Origin: Streptomyces mayonensis
GTDB lineage: Bacteria > Actinomycetota > Actinomycetes > Streptomycetales > Streptomycetaceae
Length of the DNA stretch: 57,443 nucleotides
Direction of reading: 5' to 3'
NCBI RefSeq assembly: GCF_018982965.1
Contig: NZ_JACBYP010000048.1
Coordinates: 1-57,443, forward strand
Notes under the pieces: model-generated
The model's database searches: none
What the model was told of the DNA's origin: nothing
Seen by the model: the letters and a program-made list of their open reading frames with translations, nothing else
Shown: positions 16,730-25,449 of the stretch, piece after piece
Layout of the letters: every line of letters starts with the position of its first letter
Numbering within the stretch: position 1 is the stretch's first letter
Translations under genes and position numbers: made by a program

Positions 16730-17869
16730 TCAGTAGGTGGGCATGGCGGTGTCGATCCGCTCCGCCCAGGCGAGGATGCCGCCACCCAGGTGGACCGCGT
16801 CCGGATGACCGCTCTTCTTGACCACCGCGAGTACCTCGGCCGAGCGGATGCCCGCCCGGCACAGCAGTACGGTCCTCCGGTCCCTCGGCAGCCGGTCGGC
16901 GGCGTCGCCCCGCAGGAACTCCCCCTGCGGGACGAGCACCGAGCCGGGCAGGTGGGCGAAGGCGTACTCGTCCGGCTCGCGGACGTCGACCAGGGTGACC
17001 GGTTCGCCCCGGTCGAGCAGGTCCTTGAGTTCCTCGGCCGAGACGGTGGACTCCCGCGCGGCCTCGGCAGCCGCCGGTGACAACAGGCCGAAGAAGGGCT
17101 CGGCGGCCGTGAGTTCGGCGGGACGCCGGGCGCGCGGGTCCGGGCGCAGCGGTACGGTCACACAGGTGGCGGCCATCGCGTCGTACTTCACGACCCGGCC
17201 CACCAGCGGCTCTCCCGCGCCGGTGAGCAGCTTGACGACCTCCGTGGCCAGGGTCACGGCCAGCCACGCCCCCACCACCTTCAGCGTGCCGGCCATGCCT
17301 CGGAAGTACGGAGCCGGAGGCTCGGGGAACAGGTCCCGGAAGCCCGGCCCGTGGCGGTCCCAGAAGACGCAGGCGCGTCCTCCCGTGGCCTCCATGGAGC
17401 CCCACACGAGGGGGACGCCCGCCGCGGCGCACACGTCGTCAGCGAGTTGGCACCGTGCCTGGTCCTCACCCGCGCACACCACCAGGTCGTAGCCGTCGAC
17501 CAGGTCCCGGGCCGATGTCACGTCGAACCGGCCCTCGACGGCGGTCCGCACGGACGGGTGGGTGCGCCGCAGGGCCGCCGCCCAGGCCGAGGCCCGGTCG
17601 GACGGCTCCGTGTCCGGCATGCCGAAACAGCGGTCCCAGGGGTTGAGCGGGGAACCGTCGCAGATGCCGATGAACCCGACGCCCGAGTCCGCGAGATGGG
17701 CGATGAGCGGCGCCCCGATCTCGTCCGCGCCGATGACGAGCACCCTTCCCGCAGCCAGTCGCCGCTGGCCCGGTGCGCCGTGACCGGCGAGGATCAACTG
17801 GTGTGCGTATCGCCGTACCTCGTCGTCCGAGAGCTCGGCCGAGGGCTGTACGAGAGGCGGATAGGGCAT
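16730..17869 (-). CDS. ThiF/MoeB-like adenylyltransferase fused to rhodanese, degenerate
   Basis: This 379-residue fusion follows the MoeZ/MoeBR plan: a ThiF fold (1-250) and a rhodanese (about 280-379) whose active-site loop LLCRAGIRSAEVL has the persulfide Cys. The ThiF half is unusual. The glycine-rich loop is VIGADEIGAP instead of GxGGxG, and both CxxC zinc pairs are gone (GPGFRDLFPEPP and RPDPRARRP occupy their places). No ThiS/MoaD-like sulfur carrier is encoded nearby. It may adenylate another substrate or act as a sulfurtransferase only. A sulfur-transfer role in paulic acid is inferred from the neighbouring desulfurase. Confidence 0.82.
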   Translation of the reverse strand: MPYPPLVQPSAELSDDEVRRYAHQLILAGHGAPGQRRLAAGRVLVIGADEIGAPLIAHLADSGVGFIGICDGSPLNPWDRCFGMPDTEPSDRASAWAAALRRTHPSVRTAVEGRFDVTSARDLVDGYDLVVCAGEDQARCQLADDVCAAAGVPLVWGSMEATGGRACVFWDRHGPGFRDLFPEPPAPYFRGMAGTLKVVGAWLAVTLATEVVKLLTGAGEPLVGRVVKYDAMAATCVTVPLRPDPRARRPAELTAAEPFFGLLSPAAAEAARESTVSAEELKDLLDRGEPVTLVDVREPDEYAFAHLPGSVLVPQGEFLRGDAADRLPRDRRTVLLCRAGIRSAEVLAVVKKSGHPDAVHLGGGILAWAERIDTAMPTY

Positions 17870-17881
17870 GAGGGACTCCTT

Positions 17882-18976
17882 TCAGTCCTGGGGTGCGGGA
17901 GCCGTCACGTCCGCTTCCCGGCCGGTCCCGGTCCCGGCGACGGCCCAGGAGGGGATGTGGAGGATCTCCAAAACCGCGGCGCCCCAGTTGAAGCCGTAGC
18001 CGCTGCCCGCCAGGAGGACCCGGTCCCCTGCCTGCAGCTGACCGGTGGTCAGCAGGTGGTCGAGTCCCGCGGTCTGGTCGCCGGAGCCGAGATGGCTGAT
18101 CCGGCGTCCGAATTCCCAGGTGGTGCGCTCCGGACCGACGCCCATGTCGGCGAGCATGGTCCACCATCGGACGGTTCGGCCGTTGTTGGGCATGACGAAC
18201 CGCCGTATGTCGTCGGCGTCGCACTTCGCCTCGGCGAGGACCTGGCGGATGCAGTCGCCGATGCCCCCGGCGATCCGGAGGGAGATCGCCTCCAGGTCGT
18301 TGACATTCCTGCGCATGAAGTCGGTCTTGCGGGCCCGCATGTTGAGGGGCTTGTCGCCGGAGGCGGGGGCGTCCTTGAGCCCGCGGCCGCGGTACATGTG
18401 CTCCAGCGAGGAGTCGGACGTCAGGGCACAGGACACCACCCGGGCGAAGCCGGGCCTGCGTCCGAGCACGAGGGCCGTGCCGCCGTCGGCCATGACGGTG
18501 CCGCTCTCGGTGCGGAACCGGTCGAAGCCGGGAGGGCAGAACCGCTCACCGGTGGTGACCAGCACGGAGGCGCTGTCGTCGCAGCCCGCGAGGAAACCGG
18601 CCGCGAGCGAAAGCGCCGCCATGCCCCCGTTGGACTTCTGATCGAGCTCGACGGCGGGGGCGCTGCCGCCGAGGGTGTGGTGCTGGATGTAGGAGGCCGG
18701 CGTCCACATGTCCTGGCCCTGGAAGTACGCGCTGGCGTGCAGCAGCAGACGCACGTCCTCGGGGACCACGTCGGTTCCGGCGCGTTCGAGTGCCTGGCGC
18801 ACCGCGGCCACCGCCAGGTCGGGGGCGAACTCGTCCTCCGAGACGGTCACCCCGAGGAGGGCGTTGGCGACGTGCTCGGCGGCGGGATAACGCCCGTCGG
18901 CCACGGCCTGGTCGAGATCGAGCCGTCGGCCCAGACGCGTACCGAGAGAAGTGATGTAGATGTCGTTGAGGAACAA
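17882..18976 (-). CDS. KASIII-like acyltransferase, active-site Cys replaced by Ser
   Basis: This 364-residue thiolase-fold protein is of the CerJ/ChlB3 group that moves acyl groups from a carrier protein to a hydroxyl. The nucleophile region reads ELDQKSNGGMAAL, with Ser where Cys is expected. The late motif HLGSGDQTAGLDHLL matches the acyltransferase group rather than condensing enzymes, and the MPNNGRTV region lacks the usual PHQAN His. I chose TTG 18976 because AAAGG lies seven bases upstream; the in-frame ATG at 19063 would overlap the SDR. Transfer of paulic acid from the ACP to the allose is the likely role. Confidence 0.8.
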   Translation of the reverse strand: MFLNDIYITSLGTRLGRRLDLDQAVADGRYPAAEHVANALLGVTVSEDEFAPDLAVAAVRQALERAGTDVVPEDVRLLLHASAYFQGQDMWTPASYIQHHTLGGSAPAVELDQKSNGGMAALSLAAGFLAGCDDSASVLVTTGERFCPPGFDRFRTESGTVMADGGTALVLGRRPGFARVVSCALTSDSSLEHMYRGRGLKDAPASGDKPLNMRARKTDFMRRNVNDLEAISLRIAGGIGDCIRQVLAEAKCDADDIRRFVMPNNGRTVRWWTMLADMGVGPERTTWEFGRRISHLGSGDQTAGLDHLLTTGQLQAGDRVLLAGSGYGFNWGAAVLEILHIPSWAVAGTGTGREADVTAPAPQD

Positions 18977-19049
18977 GTCCTGACCTTTCTGACGTACGAC
19001 TGCGGTACACGGCGTGACCGGGCGAGCCGGAGCGGGCGGACCGGCTGCC

Positions 19050-19820
19050 TCACAGATAGGCACCGCCGGTGGCCTCCACCCGCTCGCCGGTGATCCACCG
19101 GGCCTCCTCCGAGGCGAGGAAGGCGACGGCGTCGGCCACGTCCCGGGGTTGTCCCAGCCGTCCGAACGCGGTGAGTGCCACCGCCTCGGCGGCGTCCTCG
19201 GGGTGGGCGCGCAGCCGGGCCCGGTGGAAGTCCGTCTCGATCAGGCCCGGTGCCACGGTGTTGACCGTGATGCCGCGAGGCCCGAGCTGAGCCGCCAAGG
19301 ACCGGCTGAACGCCTCCAGAGCGCCCTTGCTCATGGCGTAGGGGAGCACATGAGGGTGCGCGATCCGGTTCGCGACGGAGGAGATGCTGACGATGCGCCC
19401 GCCGTCGCGCAGCAGCGGCAGGAACCGCTGGACCACGAAGACGGGGGCCTTCACGTTGATCGCGAAGACCCGGTCGAGGTCCTCGTCCGTGACGGTGGTG
19501 ATGTCGGCACGGCAGCCGACGCCCGCATTGTTGACCAGGACGTCCAGCCCGGCGGAGCCGGTGTGTTCGACCAGGCCCCGCTCGACGCCGGCGGCCAGTT
19601 CCTCGACGGCATCCCTCGCGGTCAGGTCGGCACACACCGCGAAGGCCTGTCCGCCGGCTGCGCGTACCGCGGCCACGGCCTCTTTCGCCGCGGCGTCGTC
19701 GCGGCCGTAGTGGACGGCCACCACGGCGCCCGTGCTGCCGAGCCGTTCTGCGACGGCCCGGCCGATTCCCCTGCTGCCGCCGGTTACCAGAGCGGTACGC
19801 GGTGGGGTGTCCGCTGCCAC
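19050..19820 (-). CDS. short-chain dehydrogenase/reductase
   Basis: This 256-residue SDR has the cofactor loop TGGSRGIGRAVA (10-21), NNAGVGCRAD, the catalytic Ser in IVSISSVANR and the YxxxK pair in YAMSKGALEAFS. The GTG at 19820 follows AGGAG. The operon position between the KASIII and a flavin hydroxylase does not fix its substrate. Candidates are the keto group of the two-carbon sugar branch, the keto-hexose leading to allose, or a ring ketone. Confidence 0.85.
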   Translation of the reverse strand: MAADTPPRTALVTGGSRGIGRAVAERLGSTGAVVAVHYGRDDAAAKEAVAAVRAAGGQAFAVCADLTARDAVEELAAGVERGLVEHTGSAGLDVLVNNAGVGCRADITTVTDEDLDRVFAINVKAPVFVVQRFLPLLRDGGRIVSISSVANRIAHPHVLPYAMSKGALEAFSRSLAAQLGPRGITVNTVAPGLIETDFHRARLRAHPEDAAEAVALTAFGRLGQPRDVADAVAFLASEEARWITGERVEATGGAYL

Positions 19821-19870
19821 GGTCTTCTCCTGGAGGGTGAGGTGGGAAGGGACGGTGGGCCGATCAGGTC

Positions 19871-21520
19871 TCACGAGGCCCGGCCGGGACGTGCGAGGAG
19901 CGCGGACAGGGCCTGTTCCAGGCGGACTTCTGCCGCACCGTCGATGCTCTCCGCCCGCCATGCGACGAACCCGTCGGGGCGTACCAGCAGGGCGCCGGAG
20001 TCCCCGATGCCGACCTGGGCGGCCCAGGAGGCGCCGGCGCCGCCCGCCGTGTCGCCGGCGTCGTCGATGCGGTGTCCGTCCACCGGCAGGCCGAGCCGTG
20101 CCGCCACCCCGCCGAGGGCGTCGAGCCACTCCTGACCGCGTGGGCCGGTGAGGAGAACGAACCGGCGGCCGACCAGGTCCAGGGTGGAGACGCGGCCCCG
20201 GGACCCGGGCAGCCAGTGGTGGGGGAGGCGGGAGCCGGGGGACCCGTCCAGGTCCTCGGCCACGTCCTCGCCGGACGGCAGCTCCGGCCGGGCGCCCAGC
20301 ACGGCTGCGGAGTCGTAGCGGTAGCCGAGGTGGACCACCGGGGCGTTGAGCGCTCCGGCGCGGGCCCTGCGCGCGCGGCCTTCCGGCCCGGACGCCCAGT
20401 GCAGGGTGGCATCCTCCAGCCGCAGCATCGACTGCGTCAGCGCGGACCTCGCGACCGGGAGGCGTTCGGCCTCGTAGGTGTCCAGGAGGGCCTCCCCCGC
20501 GTGGCCCTCCAGCACGTGGACGAGCTTCCAGGCGAGGTTGTGGGCGTCGGCCACTCCGGTGTTCATTCCGAAGGCACCGACGGGCGGGATGACGTGGGCC
20601 GCGTCGCCGGCGAGGAACACCCGACCACGGCGGAACCGGTCGGCGACCAGCCCGCGGACCTGCCAGGGCAGGATGCTCACCACGTCGGGCGTCACGCCGG
20701 CGAGTGGGCCGACGGCCTCACGGATGCGCTCGGCGCACTGCTCCCGGGTGAAGTCCTCGGGCTTTCGACCGGAGTCACGCGGGTAGCGGAAGTGGTAGAT
20801 CCACTCCCTGCTGCCGTCGACCGGCAGCAGTCCGCCGGGCGCCTTCGGTGTGGTGATGTCGCACATGACGAAGGTGCGGCCACCCGTGAGCCCGGTCAGA
20901 TCGGCGCGGAAGAGCACGCTGATCAGGGGGTCGCCGAGCACCCCCGGGCCACTGGTGGTGATACCCAGCCCTTCGCGTATGCCGCTGCGGGCGCCGTCCG
21001 CGGCCACCAGGTAGCGGGCCCGCACCTCACGGACCGCGTCGGCGTCCGCGAGCTGAGCCGTGACGCCCTCGCCGTCCGTTCTGCAGCCGAGGAACTCGGT
21101 GCCGAACTCGATGCGCGCTCCCGCCTCCCGGGCCGCGTCGGCGACGACCTGGTCCAGGCGGCCCTGGGGGCAGGTGCCGCGCAGGGTCTGCGGGGTGAGC
21201 CGGCCGAAGGCGTCACCGCGGAGCGGTGCCTCCCTGGACAGGGCGTCCAGGTCGGCTTCGGCGAGGGTGGGCGTGGCGAACATCTGCAGGTTGTCGCCGG
21301 TCATGTCCACGCACTGGGCGTCGACCGCGTCGGCGAGCCCGGCCGAGCGCAGTATCTCCACGGTGCGCGGCCCGATCCCCATGGCGCGCGGGTGTGCCGG
21401 AGGGGTTTGCCGGCGCTCGACGACCAGGGTGCTGATCCCGGCGCGCGACAGGAAAAGGGCCGTGCACAGCCCGACCGTGCTGCCCCCGACGACCAGTACG
21501 TCGGGATTCTCGCTGAGCAT
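19871..21520 (-). CDS. class A FAD-dependent aromatic hydroxylase
   Basis: This 549-residue flavoprotein has PDVLVVGGSTVGLCTALFLS (GxGxxG variant) at the start, the DG motif AADGARSGIREGL near 180 and the GD motif GRVFLAGDAAHVIPPVGAFG near 290. The C-terminal thioredoxin-like tail of polyketide/phenol hydroxylases follows from about 400. It uses NADPH and O2 to hydroxylate an aromatic ring. In this cluster the natural substrate is the ring from 3-hydroxyanthranilate, on the way to the quinonoid ring A. A second, smaller hydroxylase at 31584 probably does a different step. Confidence 0.86.
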   Translation of the reverse strand: MLSENPDVLVVGGSTVGLCTALFLSRAGISTLVVERRQTPPAHPRAMGIGPRTVEILRSAGLADAVDAQCVDMTGDNLQMFATPTLAEADLDALSREAPLRGDAFGRLTPQTLRGTCPQGRLDQVVADAAREAGARIEFGTEFLGCRTDGEGVTAQLADADAVREVRARYLVAADGARSGIREGLGITTSGPGVLGDPLISVLFRADLTGLTGGRTFVMCDITTPKAPGGLLPVDGSREWIYHFRYPRDSGRKPEDFTREQCAERIREAVGPLAGVTPDVVSILPWQVRGLVADRFRRGRVFLAGDAAHVIPPVGAFGMNTGVADAHNLAWKLVHVLEGHAGEALLDTYEAERLPVARSALTQSMLRLEDATLHWASGPEGRARRARAGALNAPVVHLGYRYDSAAVLGARPELPSGEDVAEDLDGSPGSRLPHHWLPGSRGRVSTLDLVGRRFVLLTGPRGQEWLDALGGVAARLGLPVDGHRIDDAGDTAGGAGASWAAQVGIGDSGALLVRPDGFVAWRAESIDGAAEVRLEQALSALLARPGRAS

Positions 21521-21569
21521 TCCGGTTCCGCTCCATTCGTACGGTCGACAGGCGCTGGGGCGACAGGGA

Positions 21570-22019
21570 TCAGGCGGGGGAGGCCGAGTCGAAGGCGGGC
21601 ATGTGCGGGGTTCCCGGGTCCCAGGACGCGACGAACCGCTGCTGCCGGGAGATGTCCATCAGTTCCACGTCGACACCGAGGCTCGGCACCTTGTGGTAGG
21701 CGTACGGGCGTCCCAGCGGGCAGGCACTGAACTCCTGCTCGAAGCCCGCGCCGGACAGCCGGGCGGAGCTCCGGTCCACGTCCTCGGTCCAGTAGCCGAG
21801 GTGGTGGCAGCGGGCTCCGAGCGAGGAGTCCCACGGGCTGCCGGGGGGTCCCTGGACGAGTTCCACGTACGGCGGGCCGCCGCGGGTGAAGGCGAGCAGG
21901 TAGTCCCACTCACCGAGGGAGTCCTCCAGGACGCCGGACCACTGGGCGTTCACGCTCTCGGTCAGGTCGCGCATCGCCCGCTCGATGTCGGGTACGACGA
22001 AACACACGTGGTAGAACAC
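21570..22019 (-). CDS. VOC/glyoxalase-fold protein
   Basis: This 149-residue protein has two betaalphabetabetabeta modules beginning at FYHVCFVVPDIERAMRDL and CHHLGYWTEDVDRSSARL, as in glyoxalase I, epimerases and extradiol-type enzymes. Potential metal ligands are His 4, Glu in YVELVQGP, His in CHHLGYW and Glu in DVELMD, so it may bind a metal. The start is GTG at 22019, five bases after the glycosyltransferase stop. The function is unknown; isomerisation or rearrangement of the ring is one possibility. Confidence 0.75.
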   Translation of the reverse strand: MFYHVCFVVPDIERAMRDLTESVNAQWSGVLEDSLGEWDYLLAFTRGGPPYVELVQGPPGSPWDSSLGARCHHLGYWTEDVDRSSARLSGAGFEQEFSACPLGRPYAYHKVPSLGVDVELMDISRQQRFVASWDPGTPHMPAFDSASPA

Positions 22020-22023
22020 GGCG

Positions 22024-23148
22024 TCACCCCAGCTTCTCGATGAGGTTCAGCACCTCGGCGGGTGCCGGCATGGCGTTGGCCTCGTCCGCCAGCGACCGGG
22101 CGCGCTCCCGGTAGGTCCTCCGCGTCAGCAGGTCCTCCGCCGCACTCGCCAGTGCCTCGGGCGTGTCGTCCCCCGGCAGGATCGAACGGGCGGCACCGTA
22201 GGCTGCGAGGCGCTCCGACGGGGCCACCAGCTTGGGCATGTTCGGCACGAGCAACTGGGGGACGCCGTAGACCATGCCGGTCAGCGCGGTGCCGCCGCCC
22301 GCATGGTGGACGAGTAGGTCGCACGTGCGGGCCACCGTGTCGAAGGGCAGCCAGCCGACCTTCGTACCGGTCGCCTCGCTCAGTTCACCGGCGACCGCGG
22401 GCGGCGCGCTGACCAGGATCTCGGCGTCCAGGTGCCGAAGCTTGCCGACGAGCTCGACCAGGTAGTCGAAGAAGTAGCCGCGGGCGGTCTTGGTGCCGGC
22501 GGTGACGGCAACCCGGGGCGCGGAGCCCTTCGTGTACATCCACGGTTCGAGCCGGGGCTGCAGGTTGCAGGGGATCCAGCGCATGGAGGTGCCCTTGGGT
22601 GCGTCGGGATCACGGACGCTCGGCGGGCAGACGTCCACCCAGAGGGCCGAGGCCGGGATGCCGCCGAAACCCAGTGCCTCGAGTTCCGGTCGCAGCTCGG
22701 TCTCGGCGGCCACGTCGACGACCTGCGGCTCGCCGGAGTCCCAGGACTGCCGTACGTGGGGCACGCCGATGCGGGCGGCGAGGACCGCGGCCGAGTAGGT
22801 GAGGGTGCCGCCGACGACCACGTGGGGGCGCCAGGAGCGGGCCAGTTCGTACAGCGGTTCCTGGTAGAGCGCCGCCATGCGGCCGAACGCATGGCCGATG
22901 GACCGCATCCGCACGTCGGGGTCGCTGGACTCCGGGACGGGAGCACCTGTCCGGTCGGTGGTGATGAGGTGCCGGATCGGAACGTCGGAGACGCAGACGC
23001 CGGGGAGACCTGCTCCGGCGACCGCGTCCGCCGTCTCCTGGTTGCAGGCGAAGAGGACCTCGTGGCCGGCGTTGCGGGCGGCCGTCGCCAGCGGGGTGAG
23101 CGCGTAGACCGTGGCCGGGCTGCCGCCCGTGACGAAGAGGATACGCAA
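22024..23148 (-). CDS. GT1-family glycosyltransferase
   Basis: This 374-residue GT-B enzyme begins MRILFVTGGSPATVYALTPL and has the donor-binding signature LLVHHAGGGTALTGMVYGVP (about 287). It is one of two glycosyltransferases and has no P450-like helper beside it, so I assign it tentatively to attaching the first sugar (the C-linked hexose). The start is a TTG whose upstream sequence CACCTCC is the complement of a ribosome site rather than one. No better in-frame start fits the conserved N-terminus. Confidence 0.84.
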   Translation of the reverse strand: MRILFVTGGSPATVYALTPLATAARNAGHEVLFACNQETADAVAGAGLPGVCVSDVPIRHLITTDRTGAPVPESSDPDVRMRSIGHAFGRMAALYQEPLYELARSWRPHVVVGGTLTYSAAVLAARIGVPHVRQSWDSGEPQVVDVAAETELRPELEALGFGGIPASALWVDVCPPSVRDPDAPKGTSMRWIPCNLQPRLEPWMYTKGSAPRVAVTAGTKTARGYFFDYLVELVGKLRHLDAEILVSAPPAVAGELSEATGTKVGWLPFDTVARTCDLLVHHAGGGTALTGMVYGVPQLLVPNMPKLVAPSERLAAYGAARSILPGDDTPEALASAAEDLLTRRTYRERARSLADEANAMPAPAEVLNLIEKLG

Positions 23149-23231
23149 GGAGGTGACCTCACTCGGTGTCGGAAATGGGGAAGGCGGGTGAGAGGCAGGC
23201 GGACGCGGGCCCGGCTCGGCTCGGGATCGGG

Positions 23232-24455
23232 TCAGGGCCGCGGCGACGCGTCCTCGTCCGCGCGGCCCGCGACCGGTGACCGACCGGATGCGGCCGGCGC
23301 GGCCGTGGACCCGCTCCGCGCGCCGGCCGGCCGCCGTCGCGCGGAGCGGCCCCAGCGGCGCATCAGCGGAGTCTCGACCCAGTGGTACAGGGCGAGCGCC
23401 AGAGCGAGACTGACCACGAGGGCGAGCAGCGAGACGAGTACGCTCTCCGGTGCCGTCGGCGGCCGGCCCGAGTCCGCCACCCTCTCTCCCGCGTAGGCCA
23501 GGACGATGCCGTGGACGAGGTAGAACGCGAACGACGCCTCACCGAGGCGGCGCATCACCGGTCCGGCGAGTGCCGTGCGGCGACCGCCCGTGTCGGCGGT
23601 GGCCAGGGCGGCGATGAACAGGGCCAGCGGGACGACGGTCACGGCGGCGACCGTGAACAGCATCGGCGTGAAGGTCCCCACGACGTACGCCACGACGGTG
23701 AGCAGGGCCGCAGGGACCGGCTTGAGGCCGATCCACCGTCCGTCGAGCACGACGCGCGCCATCAGCATGCCGAGGACGAACTCCAGCAGCCGGGTCAGGG
23801 GAAAGATGTAGACGAACCACAGGCCCTCGACCGACACGCCGTCCAGCCACGAGCCCGTCTCGGGGAAGGCGGGGGACCGGGACAGCAGGCTCCCCGCCGC
23901 GAGCGGGAGCAGCATGACCGTCGCGGCGGCACCGGCCGCCCACCACCACAGCTGTGTGACGCGGACCCGACGGACCAGTGGCAGCAGCAAGGGGAACACC
24001 GCGTAGAAGAACAGCTCGCAGGAGAGCGACCAGCTCGCGCCGTTGACGCTCAGGAACACGGCGGGATCGGACGACCACGACTGGAGCAGGAGCAGGTTGA
24101 CCACGGCCGTGCCGGACGGCGTGGTGGCTGCGGCGTACACGACCATCGCCAGCCCGAAGGTCACCACGTGGTTGGGGAAGATCTTCACCAGACGGCGTCG
24201 GAGTACGTTCCCGTACGTCTCTTGCGGGCGGGCCGACCAGGTCAGTACGAAGCCGCTGAGGACGAAGAAGAACGAGACGCCGATGGTGCCGGCGGACTTG
24301 GTGGCCGTCATCAGTCCGTCGGCCGCGCCCGTCCCCGCGGCGAACAGACCGCCGGTGGCGATGTGGCACAGGAACACGAGCCCCGCGGCGACGAAGCGCG
24401 CTCCGGTGAGGGAATCCAGACGGTGGTTGCGCGGAGCACCCGCAGTGCTCTCCAT
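23232..24455 (-). CDS. acyltransferase-3 (OafA-type) membrane protein
   Basis: This 407-residue integral membrane protein has about ten hydrophobic segments. The family motif RLDSLTGARFVAAGLVFLCH near residue 12 carries the conserved His, and FFFVLSGFVLTWSARP and WSLSCELFFYAVFPLL follow. The family acetylates or acylates sugars using cytosolic acyl-CoA. It sits between a glycosyltransferase and rfbA, so it probably adds an acetyl or short branched acyl ester (both occur in paulomycins) to a sugar. The C-terminal 45 residues are a Pro/Ala/Arg-rich tail. Confidence 0.88.
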   Translation of the reverse strand: MESTAGAPRNHRLDSLTGARFVAAGLVFLCHIATGGLFAAGTGAADGLMTATKSAGTIGVSFFFVLSGFVLTWSARPQETYGNVLRRRLVKIFPNHVVTFGLAMVVYAAATTPSGTAVVNLLLLQSWSSDPAVFLSVNGASWSLSCELFFYAVFPLLLPLVRRVRVTQLWWWAAGAAATVMLLPLAAGSLLSRSPAFPETGSWLDGVSVEGLWFVYIFPLTRLLEFVLGMLMARVVLDGRWIGLKPVPAALLTVVAYVVGTFTPMLFTVAAVTVVPLALFIAALATADTGGRRTALAGPVMRRLGEASFAFYLVHGIVLAYAGERVADSGRPPTAPESVLVSLLALVVSLALALALYHWVETPLMRRWGRSARRRPAGARSGSTAAPAASGRSPVAGRADEDASPRP

Positions 24456-24485
24456 AGCAGTCTCCTGTGTCGGAAGTTCGTGGAG

Positions 24486-25355
24486 TCAGCCCCGGGCCAG
24501 GGATCTGACGTGCCTGCCGTACATCGAGCCGGGAGAGAGGCGGTTTGCGAGTTGCCTGAGCTGGTCCATGCCGATGTAGCCCATGCGGAAGGCGGTCTCC
24601 TCCAGGCAGGCGATCTGCATGCCCTGCCGCTTCTGGAGGACCTGTACGTACTGACTGGCCTCCATGAGGCTGTCGTGGGTGCCGGCGTCGATCCAGGCGT
24701 TTCCGCGGCCGAGCTGGACGATCCGGCTGCGGCCCTCCTGGACGAGCAGTCGGTTCACGTCGGAGATCTCCAGTTCGCCGCGTGCTGAGGGGGAGATCTT
24801 CTCGGCGTAGGCGAGGACGTCGTTGCTGTACATGTAGAGCCCCGTGACAGCGATGCTGGACGACGGGTCGTTGGGCTTCTCCACGATGTCGACCAGCTCG
24901 CCCGCCGCGTCGAGCACCGCGACGCCGTAGCGCTCGGGGTCGGAGACCGGGTAGCCGAAGACGGTGCAGCCGTCGACGGTCCGGGCGGCCCGGTGCAGGG
25001 TGGCGGGCAGGCCCTGCCCGTAGAAGATGTTGTCCCCCAGGATCAGACACACGTCCTCGTCACCGGCGAACTCCCGCCCTATGAGCAGGGCCTCGGCGAT
25101 GCCGCGCGGCTTGTCCTGGACGGCGTAGCGGAGGTCGAGTCCCAGGTCGCCGCCGTCGCCGAGCAGGGAGCGGAACGACTCGACGTGGGAGCCGTCGGTG
25201 ATGACGAGGATCTCCCGCATCCCGGCGAGCATCAGCACCGACAAGGGGTAGTACACCAGCGGCTTGTCGTAGACGGGCAGCAGTTGCTTGGAGCTGATGG
25301 TCGTCAGCGGCAGCAGCCGGGTGCCCGAGCCACCGGCCAGGAGTATTCCGCGCAT
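24486..25355 (-). CDS. rfbA: glucose-1-phosphate thymidylyltransferase
   Basis: The 289-residue enzyme makes dTDP-glucose from glucose-1-phosphate and dTTP. It begins with LAGGSGTRLLPLT (nucleotide signature) and has YYPLSVLMLAGMREILVIT, GDNIFYGQGL, EKPNDPSSSIAVTGLYMY and AWIDAGTHDSLMEA. All parts and the length are canonical. GGAA precedes the ATG. It is the second gene of the leftward operon, after rfbB, and feeds both sugars. Confidence 0.95.
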   Translation of the reverse strand: MRGILLAGGSGTRLLPLTTISSKQLLPVYDKPLVYYPLSVLMLAGMREILVITDGSHVESFRSLLGDGGDLGLDLRYAVQDKPRGIAEALLIGREFAGDEDVCLILGDNIFYGQGLPATLHRAARTVDGCTVFGYPVSDPERYGVAVLDAAGELVDIVEKPNDPSSSIAVTGLYMYSNDVLAYAEKISPSARGELEISDVNRLLVQEGRSRIVQLGRGNAWIDAGTHDSLMEASQYVQVLQKRQGMQIACLEETAFRMGYIGMDQLRQLANRLSPGSMYGRHVRSLARG

Positions 25356-25449
25356 CGCGTTGGTTTCCTTGCCTAGGGGCGGTCAGCGGTCGGTTGACGG
25401 TTGCGGACGGCTCGCCGGGAGCGGCGGTGCGGTGGCCTCCGCGTTCGGG

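Noticed and set aside
10701..18976. Benzoxazole-type condensation of two 3-hydroxyanthranilates (ligase, ACP, KASIII)
   Set aside because: The amidohydrolase that closes the benzoxazole ring is missing, while sulfur, sugar-branching and glycosylation genes point elsewhere. The ligase substrate remains open.
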